Below the pieces are notes generated by a model. That model was not told where the DNA came from. It did not search any database and saw nothing but the letters and a program-made list of their open reading frames with translations. Shown here piece after piece: positions 25,238-33,443 of a DNA stretch of 36,419 nucleotides. Both the position numbers and the translations under genes were made by a program. Numbering within the stretch: the first letter of the stretch is position 1; each line of letters opens with the position of its first letter. Where the stretch lies: positions 1 to 36,419 of the forward strand of contig JBGCDW010000025.1 of assembly GCA_045105775.1 (NCBI GenBank), given 5' to 3'. The DNA is from Aureispira sp045105775 (GTDB lineage: Bacteria > Bacteroidota > Bacteroidia > Chitinophagales > Saprospiraceae).

Positions 25238-25786
25238 ATGAAAAACCTACTTTGGATCAGTCTTTTATTTATAATGGTGTTTTCAAGTTGCAGTTCTGAG
25301 CAGGAGCAAAGTGCTTCTGTTATTGCAGCAGAAGACGTAAAAAAGCTAGATGGCATTCGCAATTCTACTTTGATTAATAATCCTGTTACGGCCAATGAAG
25401 CAATTTCGCCAGACGAAGCCGCTCAAATTACTTTTGAAGAAGAAGTGTTTGACTTTGGAGATATTGTAGAAGGCGATGTTGTGGAGCATATTTTTAAGTT
25501 TACCAATACAGGTAAGAATCCTTTGATTATTAGCAATGCTAGAGGAAGCTGTGGCTGTACGGTGCCAGAATGGCCGCGCGATCCTGTTGCTCCTGGTCAG
25601 GATGGAGAAATAAAGGTGAAATTTAACAGTAAAGGCAAGCATGGAGAGCAAAACAAATCGGTAACGATTTCGGCCAATACCTTACCCAACCAAACGGTCA
25701 TTCGTATAGTAGGTGGCGTAGAAATTAATCCTGAAACGGAAAAGAAGGAATTGGAAGCTAAAAAAGCTCGTGAAGAAGCCGAATAA
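25238..25786 (+). CDS. DUF1573 lipoprotein (second of two in the nusB cluster)
   Basis: The 182-residue protein has a lipoprotein signal (MKNLLWISLLFIMVFSSCSS, lipobox FSSC) and a canonical DUF1573 domain: EEEVFDFGDIVEGDVVEHIFKFTNTGKNPLIISNARGSCGCTVPEWPRDPVAPGQ, then KVKFNSKGKHGEQNKSVTISANT. It ends in a charged helix (EKKELEAKKAREEAE). In related genomes the DUF1573 gene just before yajC is of this type, so this is probably the ancestral member and the copy at 23349 the extra one. It has its own upstream repeat that may be its promoter. Confidence 0.88.
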   Translation: MKNLLWISLLFIMVFSSCSSEQEQSASVIAAEDVKKLDGIRNSTLINNPVTANEAISPDEAAQITFEEEVFDFGDIVEGDVVEHIFKFTNTGKNPLIISNARGSCGCTVPEWPRDPVAPGQDGEIKVKFNSKGKHGEQNKSVTISANTLPNQTVIRIVGGVEINPETEKKELEAKKAREEAE

Positions 25787-25822
25787 AATATACTATCCCA
25801 AAAAGCCTTAGTAGTTTTTGGT

Positions 25823-27028
25823 ATGAATGAACAGTTAACACTGCTACTTTTGGATGCAGTAGAACAAAATTACGTGGCTAGAGTACGTGCCTTGCTCAAG
25901 CAAGGTGCCAATTCAAATGCACAAGGAGCACATTCCAAAGCATTGCACAGTGCAGCTTATAGTGGTTATACCACTATTGTGGAATTGTTATTGCGCTATG
26001 GAGCCGACCCAAATGAGCCTGATCAAACAGGCCTGTATCCTTTGCATGTAGCTGCAAGCGAAGGGCAAACGGCCGTTTGCAATCGTCTAATCAAGGCAGG
26101 GGCAAGCAAGGAACAGCGCAACACATCAGGCGGAACGGCCTTGCATTTGGCAGCGGCTGGCAATTATGCGACTACCTGCAATGCCTTGCTCAAGGCAGGC
26201 TGTAATTTGGAGGCTTGTAGCTCAGATGGTAGTACGCCCTTGCTAACAGCAAGTGCTTTGGGTAATAAAGGGGCCGTAAAAACCCTGCTCAAAGCAGGGG
26301 CGCGTAGAGATGCTCAAAACGATCAAGGGCAAACAGCATTGTTATTGGCCTTGTGGAATGTACAAAGTAGCCGCCTCAATGATTGGGAACATGTATTGGA
26401 GGTTGATGGCAAACCCATGCGTTATTACTTGGAACAAGGTGCTTTGTATTGCGAAAAAAATCACAATAAATATGCCCCACAACAAGGCCAATTGCTTGCT
26501 CTAAAAGCACAGCATAAAATAGCAACAACAGTTTGGGGGCCACTTCTGCATCTTCATTATTTGGATGCACTGGCTACAGCCAAATTGCTGATAAAAGCAG
26601 GCTCTCCTTTGGAACAGGCAGATATAAGAAATTTAACGCCCTTGCGTTTAGCCTGTTATGCAGGTGTTGGCCAATTGATTGGCTTATTGCAGCAAGCAGG
26701 CGCACAACCTGTGCCAGATCCCTGGCAAGGGGTAACAGAATTACACCAAGTAGCCGCTAGTCAGCGTCCCGATGGTTTGCAGGCATATTTTAAATCCTAT
26801 GGCAAGCAGCAGGTCAATGCACAAGATGAAAGGGGGTGGACACCTGCACATTACTTGGCCGATATGGGAGGCTCTAGTGTTATGGCGAATATTTTGCGTA
26901 CACAAGGGGCAGATTTTAGTCTGGAATCTACTGCTCCTACCGATAATTTACCAGCAGGACTAACACCTGCACGGCTGGCTTTTCATTGGAAAGATTTGGA
27001 TTTGGCTATGGCTTTAGATCAAATATAA
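25823..27028 (+). CDS. Ankyrin-repeat protein
   Basis: The 401-residue protein is built of ankyrin repeats from about residue 5 onward, with typical units such as SKALHSAAYSGYTTIVELLLRYGADPNEPDQTG, YPLHVAASEGQTAVCNRLIKAGASKEQRNTSG and TALHLAAAGNYATTCNALLKAG, and further, looser ones to the end. There is no signal peptide or membrane span, so it should be a cytosolic protein-binding scaffold with unknown partners. It lies 36 bases after the DUF1573 gene in the same direction. Ankyrin genes are not usually part of the nusB-yajC cluster, so this looks like an insertion. Confidence 0.9.
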   Translation: MNEQLTLLLLDAVEQNYVARVRALLKQGANSNAQGAHSKALHSAAYSGYTTIVELLLRYGADPNEPDQTGLYPLHVAASEGQTAVCNRLIKAGASKEQRNTSGGTALHLAAAGNYATTCNALLKAGCNLEACSSDGSTPLLTASALGNKGAVKTLLKAGARRDAQNDQGQTALLLALWNVQSSRLNDWEHVLEVDGKPMRYYLEQGALYCEKNHNKYAPQQGQLLALKAQHKIATTVWGPLLHLHYLDALATAKLLIKAGSPLEQADIRNLTPLRLACYAGVGQLIGLLQQAGAQPVPDPWQGVTELHQVAASQRPDGLQAYFKSYGKQQVNAQDERGWTPAHYLADMGGSSVMANILRTQGADFSLESTAPTDNLPAGLTPARLAFHWKDLDLAMALDQI

Positions 27029-27095
27029 TACAGGCGATACCTTGCTGTATGTTGCGAAAAAAATGCAATGTCTTATTACAATACCACCATTTGTT

Positions 27096-27103
27096 TATCT
27101 TTG
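27096..27103 (+). promoter_or_regulatory. Probable -7 promoter element of yajC-ybbR
   Basis: TATCTTTG is a full match to TAnnTTTG and sits about 49 bases before the yajC ATG, in a gap otherwise without features. A clear TTTG at -33 is not seen. Confidence 0.5.
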
Positions 27104-27151
27104 GTGCAGATGATCTGTTTTTTTAATTAAAAATATTACAATACTAAAAAT

Positions 27152-27514
27152 ATGAACAGTAATTTATTTTTCTTGTGGCAAGCAGCTGCTGAGAGTGGAG
27201 GAGCAAATCCTTATTTATTACCTTTTATGGCAATAGGAATCGGGGTTTTTTATTTCTTTATGATTCGTCCTTCTATCAAGGAGCAGCGCGAGCAGAAAAA
27301 TTTTACAGAGAGTCTCAAAAAAGGAACTAGAGTGGTTACTATTGGTGGACTGCATGGAACGATTGTATCGGTAGATGATGGAACCTTAACCTTGCTTATT
27401 GCTCCCAAAACAGTGATTACCATACAACGCGGTTCTATTTCTCAAGACGCAACTCAAGCTGCTTATGGAGAGGCTTCCACAAAGTCCGCCCCCGCCGCCA
27501 CCACCAAGGCCTAA
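27152..27514 (+). CDS. yajC: Preprotein translocase subunit YajC
   Basis: The 120-residue protein has the YajC build: one membrane helix (LLPFMAIGIGVFYFFMIRPS) followed at once by the signature KEQREQKNFTESLKKGTRVVTIGGLHGTIVSVDDGTLTLLIAPKTVITIQRGSISQ. YajC associates with SecDF at the inner membrane. The tail is a short Ala/Ser/Thr-rich stretch whose DNA also encodes the proline-rich start of the next frame. Confidence 0.93.
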   Translation: MNSNLFFLWQAAAESGGANPYLLPFMAIGIGVFYFFMIRPSIKEQREQKNFTESLKKGTRVVTIGGLHGTIVSVDDGTLTLLIAPKTVITIQRGSISQDATQAAYGEASTKSAPAATTKA

Positions 27515-28457
27515 TTATACTTCTCTTAGGTCATTTTTGCAGAATGATAGGAGAGTTTTAGGCATCTGTATTTTTGTGTCGTTCATTTTTTGGCTGATTA
27601 CCAAACTCTCATACAGTTATCAGGATGTAACGGTTGTAAAATTGGCGTATGAAATACCAGAGGATAAAACCTTTACTTATCCTCCTGTACAAGAATTGGA
27701 AGTCACGGTACGCGGAACAGGTTGGGAATTATTGAGTTTGGCGTTTGGCAATAGTGATCGAGTATTAACGGTTCCTGTATCACAAAATGATACACGAGTG
27801 GTAAATACCAGTAGTTGGAGCGCTAGAATATCAAGAGTCTTGTCACAAGTATCCCCAATCAATATAGAACCTGAACGCATTCGGCTCAAAACAGAACCAT
27901 TGGCGCGCAAAACGGTACCTATTGTTTTGGATCATCAAATCAAATTGGCAGCACTACACCAATTTGTGGATTCTATACAAATTCATCCTAAGACCGTAGA
28001 AATTGCAGGGCCAGCTTCTGTTTTGCGTAATATACAGGCTTGGAAAACAGTGGTGTTGCTGCCTTCTCAACCTATAGATGCAGATTTAGACATTCAATTG
28101 CGATTAGCAACATCATCCACAGCTAATCTAAAGTTTTCTGTAGAGCAAGTAGCTTGCAAGGCCAGAGTAGAAGAGATTACAGAGAAACGTTTAAAAGTTC
28201 CTGTAGAAATTGTTAATGCACCAGAGGATCTAATTATAGTTTTGTTGCCCAAAACGATAGAGATTGTTTGTAGTGTAGGATTGAGCGATTATGCCCGCTT
28301 ATCAAACGATGATTTTAAGGCTGTAGTTGATTTTTCAACTATAGATGTATATCAACAGCGCACTATAAAGGTGGAATTGCCTTATAAACCCAATTATGCG
28401 ACACATGTACAATACAGCCCCAAGAAAGTAGATTATATTATTAAGAGTAGGGAGTAG
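27465..28457 (+). CDS. YbbR (CdaR-like) domain protein
   Basis: The 330-residue protein has an N-terminal membrane helix (LGICIFVSFIFWLITKLS) followed by YbbR-type repeats of about 80 residues, with VKLAYEIPEDKTFTYPPVQELEVTVRGTGWELL as the first. YbbR proteins lie next to yajC in Bacteroidota; in Firmicutes the relative CdaR controls the cyclic di-AMP cyclase. The frame from ATG 27465 overlaps yajC by 50 bases and begins MERLPQSPPPPPPPRPNY; a later start (for example the TTG in FLQNDRR) would remove the overlap. It ends SRE-stop inside a perfect palindrome. Confidence 0.85.
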   Translation: MERLPQSPPPPPPPRPNYTSLRSFLQNDRRVLGICIFVSFIFWLITKLSYSYQDVTVVKLAYEIPEDKTFTYPPVQELEVTVRGTGWELLSLAFGNSDRVLTVPVSQNDTRVVNTSSWSARISRVLSQVSPINIEPERIRLKTEPLARKTVPIVLDHQIKLAALHQFVDSIQIHPKTVEIAGPASVLRNIQAWKTVVLLPSQPIDADLDIQLRLATSSTANLKFSVEQVACKARVEEITEKRLKVPVEIVNAPEDLIIVLLPKTIEIVCSVGLSDYARLSNDDFKAVVDFSTIDVYQQRTIKVELPYKPNYATHVQYSPKKVDYIIKSRE

Positions 28458-28489
28458 TATAGGCGTATAGCTATACGCCTATACTACTC
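28452..28489. terminator. 38-bp perfect palindrome holding both convergent stop codons
   Basis: Arms 28452-28470 and 28471-28489 are exact reverse complements (19 bp each, gagtagtataggcgtatag). The left arm contains the ybbR stop TAG (28455-28457), the right arm the stop of the minus-strand helicase-like gene (28484-28486). RNA from either strand folds into the same hairpin. The T-rich tract is weak on both sides, so termination may be less efficient than at 33398. Confidence 0.7.
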
Positions 28490-31400
28490 TTCTTCCAAAT
28501 CACTAGGAGCGTCCATCGCTCCTGTTTGTTGATCCAAAGCCAAAATTTGTGCTAAGAGTTTTTCCAAGGCTCGTTTGTCATCTTTCCACCAATCAACAGA
28601 CCATAAATAGTAGACAGGATAGTTTTGTTGTTGCAAAATATGTTGGCGTTGTACTGCAATTTGAAAATCATATACTTCTTGATGCAGTAAACCTCCATCG
28701 ATGATAATAGCCAATCCTTTTTGGTGAGATTTGGTGGGTGCAATTAACAAATCTACCATCACACCTTCTATAGAAACTTGAAATTCTAAGCGATTGCTGT
28801 GTATGTAAGGGCTCAAGCTTTGGGAAAGCAATTGATGAAAAACGTGAGTTGAGCTACTCTGGCGGCTGTTTAATCGAGCCAAAGGAGCACTATCCTTAGA
28901 ATGCACTTGTGTAAACAGTTGTTGTTGCCTTCCCTTTTGTCCAAGCATCCATGAGAGTGTGTTTTCTTCTACTCGCATATCGTTGCCCTCCAATGGTTGC
29001 CCAAACACTAATTGTTGGTTACCCAATTGCAATATTTGTATGCCCAATTGTTGGGGCAAATCATGTGCATTATCTAAAATTACCCAATCAAAAGCCGCTA
29101 CTTGTGTTCCCAATAGGGGCGCAATCATTTCGGGAGTAGATAATACAATCGGAAAGACTTGTCCCAAATGTTCCAGTCCAATCCACTCCAATACATCTTT
29201 TATTTTTTTGTTTTTAAAGATGTTGCGCGCTTTGGTCAAGGCCAAATCTTTTTCGCGTTTGATGCGTTTGATTTGTTCTCGTTGTCGAGCTTTGGTTACT
29301 AGTATAGCTTTGGTGGATTGTTGTTTTTGGAGCTTGGCAAGATGTTTTTGTAATTCCTTGAAGGGTAGGGCTTCATGGCTAGTGCCTGTTGGCAAATTGG
29401 CTGAATAATGTTGTAGTAGAATTTGATGAAAATACCAGCTTCTAAAATAGGTCAACCAATCTTTCGCGCCTGCTTTGACCAATGCTTGAATGACTTTTTG
29501 ACTGAGTTGGGGTAAACTTCGCCAAGAAAATCTCCAATGATAATACGGTGAAAAATCCTCCCAATGGTGTTCTAATTTTTGCAATTGCAATAAAAGTGTC
29601 AACAAAAATGATTCTTTATCTGCTAGTAAAGTGGCGTTGCTTTCTACAGGGCGCAATAGCAATCTATCTGTATTAATTTCTTCCAACAAATCTTGGTAGT
29701 CGGCCTCTAAATCTTTGAGTTGTGTGTGGAAGTGCTCAGGGAAATCGTGTTCTACGCGGAGTGTTTTTATCGTAGTGTCAACGAGTGTTGGAACATTGAC
29801 CTCCCATTCTTGTAGGGCTTGGCGTACTTCATCCAATTTTACCGCAGCATCGGCCAAGTGCAATTCCTCTTTGATATCAGGAAAGGGCTGTTCTAAATAA
29901 TTGCTTTGCGTGTATTCTTCTTGTAATTGTTGGTAATCTCTTAGCAGTTGTGCTTTGGCGGCTCTAATGGCTTGGTATTTTCTAGAAAATACACTCAACA
30001 CCTTTAGTTTAGCATCCTGAAAACTACTTTGCTTGTCAAAATCCTCTCCATACAATCGTTTGTATAAATTAATCTGCCCTTCAATTTTATCCATTTGCTG
30101 CTCTATACGGGTAACAAATTTGCGATAATTCAAGTGCAATAATTCTGCGTATTCTCCTACAAAAATCAAATAACGATCATAGAGGCGTTGGGTTCTATGC
30201 CTATACAGTTGTACCAATCGATGTGCCTCTTTTTGTGCTTTGTCCAGCGATTTTTTTCCCAAAAAGAAACGACCATCCAAGGCATTCAAGGAATGTTTGA
30301 GCGCATCCAATGGACGGAACAAAGGGTAGTGGTTTTTAAGATCTTGCTCTACAGATTGGAATTCTTGCAGGGTAAATTCAAAAGAAGCAGGATCTAAAAA
30401 GCGTCCAAGTAGTTGACGATGGTGTTGTTGGTGTTCTAATAAACCATTGCCCAATAATGCTAACCAATTCCAATCTTGTAATAAGGGGCGATGTAAGCAC
30501 TCGTGGTTGGCTATGAGTTGTTGCTGCAAACTTCTGTAAGCATCTAGTTCTTGACTGTATTGTACTTCATCAAAACTGAGAACACTGCGGGTATACTTGG
30601 GCAAACGTTCCAAATAAGCAATTAGGCGTTCTTTGTCCATTACCTCATCTTGCAAACTTAAAATACCTACATTAAGTAAGCCCATATTTTCCAAATGATG
30701 ATACAAATCATTAAAAGTGGAAGGTTGTGGCGACACAATTAGCACAGATCCCTGATCGACCAATACACTAGGGAGTGCTGCTGCAACAGCATGAGTTTTT
30801 CCTGTATTAAATTCGCCTTCTACCACTACATGATGACCATTAAAGACAGTATTGAGCCATTTTTGCTGTTGATGATTGATTGGTAAGGCAGGCAGACGCT
30901 CTAACCATTCGCGACGATGCTTGGTTTGCAAATTTTTGGGAAGTTGTTTGTTTTCTTGTACTGTAATGGGTTCAAATTGCCCCAAAATAAGGCTGTTACT
31001 GCTGCTGTTTAATTCAGCTTGTTCTAACAAAGGACTAGGAACAATATCGGCAGTAGCATGAATTTGAATAGGCGTAATTTCAGCCAATTGTTTTAGTGTT
31101 TGTTCTACAACAGATTGATCTACGGTGTCAATAAGCCCAATAGTGCTTTCCCAATTAAAATCAAATCGCGCTTCTAAGTAATTTTTCATCAATGGATTGA
31201 GATAACCATGATTGCCATTTAGTGGTGTAATGCTCCAATCCATATTGCTGGCAGCGACTTTCTTCAGCACTACTTTCCAAATAAAAAGTGGTGCCGAAAC
31301 AGGCTTACCTAATTTGGTATCTTCAATCAACAGCAGGGGAAATCCAATAGATAAGCCTTGTGCCTGATCGTTGAATCCTTTGAAACTGCGTTGGAGTGCT

Positions 31401-31633
31401 TTGAGTTGACTGAGTTGTTCGGCAGGTGTGTTTTTTTGAATGCCTAGTGGTACATGAATTACTACATCGGTTTCTGTTCGTAATAATTGTTTGACCAATT
31501 GCTGTGCGAGTCCCACTTGCACACGTTCCAAAATGGATAAATCCAAGTATTGTTCTGTCATAGGAAGAACAGAAAGGTAGGGTAGTGCTTGAGCTGGACG
31601 ATCATGCTCAGTAGATGGTTTTTGGGCATCCAT
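28484..31633 (-). CDS. Helicase-like protein: SF1 first motor half plus MTES_1575-like nuclease
   Basis: This is a 1049-residue cytosolic protein. Residues 1-250 resemble the DUF4011-type N-terminus of large SF1 helicases (DVVIHVPLG, SAPLFIWKVVL). Walker A is GEFNTGKT (273-280). A long charged helical stretch of about 400 residues follows. The Walker B position reads FDWVILDNAHDL (DNAH in place of DEAS or DEAH). Residues about 945-1035 match the MTES_1575/Vsr-like nuclease: EGVMVDLLIAP, LAIIIDGGLLHQEV, YYLWSVDWWKDD; the usual IExDG reads IIIDG. Only about 100 residues lie between Walker B and the nuclease, so the second motor domain with motifs IV-VI is absent. It may act as an ATP-gated nuclease, or be a decayed helicase that is still intact as a reading frame. 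Confidence 0.7.
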   Translation of the reverse strand: MDAQKPSTEHDRPAQALPYLSVLPMTEQYLDLSILERVQVGLAQQLVKQLLRTETDVVIHVPLGIQKNTPAEQLSQLKALQRSFKGFNDQAQGLSIGFPLLLIEDTKLGKPVSAPLFIWKVVLKKVAASNMDWSITPLNGNHGYLNPLMKNYLEARFDFNWESTIGLIDTVDQSVVEQTLKQLAEITPIQIHATADIVPSPLLEQAELNSSSNSLILGQFEPITVQENKQLPKNLQTKHRREWLERLPALPINHQQQKWLNTVFNGHHVVVEGEFNTGKTHAVAAALPSVLVDQGSVLIVSPQPSTFNDLYHHLENMGLLNVGILSLQDEVMDKERLIAYLERLPKYTRSVLSFDEVQYSQELDAYRSLQQQLIANHECLHRPLLQDWNWLALLGNGLLEHQQHHRQLLGRFLDPASFEFTLQEFQSVEQDLKNHYPLFRPLDALKHSLNALDGRFFLGKKSLDKAQKEAHRLVQLYRHRTQRLYDRYLIFVGEYAELLHLNYRKFVTRIEQQMDKIEGQINLYKRLYGEDFDKQSSFQDAKLKVLSVFSRKYQAIRAAKAQLLRDYQQLQEEYTQSNYLEQPFPDIKEELHLADAAVKLDEVRQALQEWEVNVPTLVDTTIKTLRVEHDFPEHFHTQLKDLEADYQDLLEEINTDRLLLRPVESNATLLADKESFLLTLLLQLQKLEHHWEDFSPYYHWRFSWRSLPQLSQKVIQALVKAGAKDWLTYFRSWYFHQILLQHYSANLPTGTSHEALPFKELQKHLAKLQKQQSTKAILVTKARQREQIKRIKREKDLALTKARNIFKNKKIKDVLEWIGLEHLGQVFPIVLSTPEMIAPLLGTQVAAFDWVILDNAHDLPQQLGIQILQLGNQQLVFGQPLEGNDMRVEENTLSWMLGQKGRQQQLFTQVHSKDSAPLARLNSRQSSSTHVFHQLLSQSLSPYIHSNRLEFQVSIEGVMVDLLIAPTKSHQKGLAIIIDGGLLHQEVYDFQIAVQRQHILQQQNYPVYYLWSVDWWKDDKRALEKLLAQILALDQQTGAMDAPSDLEEE

Positions 31634-31740
31634 AACAACAAATAAAAGTGAGTAAAAAATAAAGTAAACAACTAATAAATGTACACAAATTCGCTTTGCT
31701 AGGCAAGTTTTTTACAGCTTAACAGCTATTCTACTATAGA

Positions 31741-31778
31741 AACAAAAACAGCATTGCACAATTGCTTGTACAATGCTG
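31741..31778 (-). terminator. Terminator of the small secreted protein gene
   Basis: Arms 31749-31756 (cagcattg) and 31771-31778 (caatgctg) pair. On the minus strand the hairpin is followed by TTTTTGTTT, a fair U-tract. It lies about 60 bases after the stop at 31837. Confidence 0.65.
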
Positions 31779-31836
31779 ACAGATACTCTATTCTAATCAA
31801 AAATTAAACGGGCTTAAATTTATAATTTACAAGATG

Positions 31837-32259
31837 TTATTGAATCAAATTTGGGTTAGGAATACCAATTATTTGGTAATCAACTCCTCTTGGAACATAA
31901 ATGATTACATGGAGTTGGTCTTCCAGTACTTGGCCGCTAATAGCTACTTCTACCCCTATTTTAGGCATTGTAATCGTTGTTACACCTGTTTCCAATGCGG
32001 TGTTGGTTGTATAACCATAACGTCCAGCAGCGGCAAGTGCTTTTAAAATATTTTCTCCTACGTTGGCATTAACAGTAGTGATTATTCGGATGGTATTTTC
32101 TTCCCATTCTTGAACTTCTACCAGAGCAGGTACATCAACCTGTATGCTTGTGGTAGTCGGCTCTAAAGCCAAGGTCTTCACTAATGTTTTTTGAGTTTGT
32201 CCAGCCATTCCATTGGCAAGGACCAATAACAAGGTGATCAAAGCAAAAAACTGTTTCAT
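31837..32259 (-). CDS. Small secreted protein, adhesin/head-GIN-like strands
   Basis: The 140-residue protein has a signal peptide (MKQFFALITLLLVLANGMAGQ) and a mature part of short beta strands: TTTSIQVDVPALVEVQEWEENTIRIITTVNANVGENIL and QLHVIIYVPRGVDYQIIG. That pattern of strand pairs ending in IYVPRG recalls DUF4097/head-GIN beta-helix proteins found on Bacteroidota surfaces, but is too short to be sure. It has its own promoter-like element and terminator, and faces away from the UspA gene. Confidence 0.7.
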   Translation of the reverse strand: MKQFFALITLLLVLANGMAGQTQKTLVKTLALEPTTTSIQVDVPALVEVQEWEENTIRIITTVNANVGENILKALAAAGRYGYTTNTALETGVTTITMPKIGVEVAISGQVLEDQLHVIIYVPRGVDYQIIGIPNPNLIQ

Positions 32260-32327
32260 GATAATTGTATTTTGTAGTGAATGATAGTGAGAATTAGGAA
32301 TGTTGTGTTCTTATCTCTTTTGTATTA

Positions 32328-32335
32328 CAAAGATA
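32328..32335 (-). promoter_or_regulatory. Probable -7 promoter element of the small secreted protein gene
   Basis: The minus strand reads TATCTTTG, a full TAnnTTTG match, about 68 bases before the ATG at 32259. Confidence 0.5.
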
Positions 32336-32459
32336 AGCGATGATGCATACCTGCGGGGAGAAGTTGGTCAGTTTGCACGATGATCTGCATCATGTTTGAG
32401 AATGATTTAAATCATGGCAAGAAATATTGGATTAGCTTTATTTTTAAGAAACTTCATTT

Positions 32460-32467
32460 TACATTTG
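32460..32467 (+). promoter_or_regulatory. Possible -7 promoter element of the UspA gene
   Basis: TACATTTG matches TAnnTTTG and lies 67 bases before the ATG at 32535. No -33 box is evident; in AT-rich DNA this may be chance. Confidence 0.3.
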
Positions 32468-32534
32468 TACAATGTCTATTTATATTCTGAAGGAGAAATT
32501 CTAAACAGTACTCATTTTACTAATTAAAGTTATT

Positions 32535-33365
32535 ATGCAGGAGATTAAACAAATTTTGTATCCCACTGATTTTTCAGAACGTTCTCAATTAGGTTATCAT
32601 TATTGTTTGCAATTGGCCAAGCAACTAAAAGCAGCAGTGCATGTATTGCATGTTAATAGAATTGATTTTGGAGTACCTATGAACGATACCATCGCTTATA
32701 AGATCATCGAAGAGCGCAAAAAGTTAGTTCAGGCCAAACTAGAGGACTTTGCAAGGTTGGAAGAATCGGATAAATCGGTACTGAAAGAAGGGGTCGAGAT
32801 TCAGACGCATGTATTGGTGGGTATTGCCGAAGAAGAAATTATTGCCTTTAGCAAGACAGAGGCTATTGATTTGATTGTAATGCCCACCAAAGGGGAACAC
32901 AATTTATTGGAGTCTATGTTTGGGAGCGTTACGACTGCGGTAAGTGCTGTGGCTCCTTGCCCTATTTTAATTTTACCAGAAAAAGCAAATTTTCGCCCAA
33001 TCAAGGATATTGCTTATGCAACAGACTTTGGTGACGAAAATACAGCAAAACTCAAAACAGTGCTGGATGTTGTAGCCTTTTTTCAAACGACATTACACCT
33101 AGTACATGTTTATCAAAAGGAGCGTGCTACTATCGCAGAGCTTAGAAAATTAATTGCAGGGGTGGCAGACAATCAAGCAGTAGCTTATCATGAGCTGCAA
33201 GGCGATACCGTGCCTAAGGGAATTGACAGCTTTTTGCAAGAACAAGAAGTGGATTTATTGATGGCCTACAGCCCTTCCAAAAATTTCTTTGAGCGTTTGT
33301 TCCGCTTGGGAACCACACGCCATTTGTTGCACCAAGTTACTTGCCCTTTGATGATTGTTCATTAG
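32535..33365 (+). CDS. Tandem universal stress protein (two UspA domains)
   Basis: The 276-residue protein contains two UspA folds: residues 1-150 (QILYPTDFSERSQLGYHYCLQLAKQLKAAVHVLHV ... PTKGEHNLLESMFGSVTTAVSAVAPCPILILPE) and 155-276 (DIAYATDFGDENTAKLKTVLDVV ... GTTRHLLHQVTCPLMIVH). In the first domain the ATP motif G-2x-G-9x-G(S/T) is partly kept (Gly, nine residues, Gly-Ser) but its first Gly is Pro; the second domain is more degenerate. Such proteins respond to stress and bind nucleotides. It is monocistronic and ends at a strong bidirectional terminator. Confidence 0.9.
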   Translation: MQEIKQILYPTDFSERSQLGYHYCLQLAKQLKAAVHVLHVNRIDFGVPMNDTIAYKIIEERKKLVQAKLEDFARLEESDKSVLKEGVEIQTHVLVGIAEEEIIAFSKTEAIDLIVMPTKGEHNLLESMFGSVTTAVSAVAPCPILILPEKANFRPIKDIAYATDFGDENTAKLKTVLDVVAFFQTTLHLVHVYQKERATIAELRKLIAGVADNQAVAYHELQGDTVPKGIDSFLQEQEVDLLMAYSPSKNFFERLFRLGTTRHLLHQVTCPLMIVH

Positions 33366-33397
33366 GGAGAGTATACATTTTTGGTTTATTATAAAAG

Positions 33398-33429
33398 CAA
33401 AAACCACCTAAACGTTTAGGTGGTTTTTG
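33398..33429. terminator. Bidirectional terminator between uspA and the P450 gene
   Basis: A perfect 32-base palindrome (caaaaaccacctaaac and its reverse complement) with T-rich ends on both strands lies between two convergent genes, 33 bases after the UspA stop and 15 bases before the P450 stop. Confidence 0.88.
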
Positions 33430-33443
33430 TTGACAGAGTTGAT

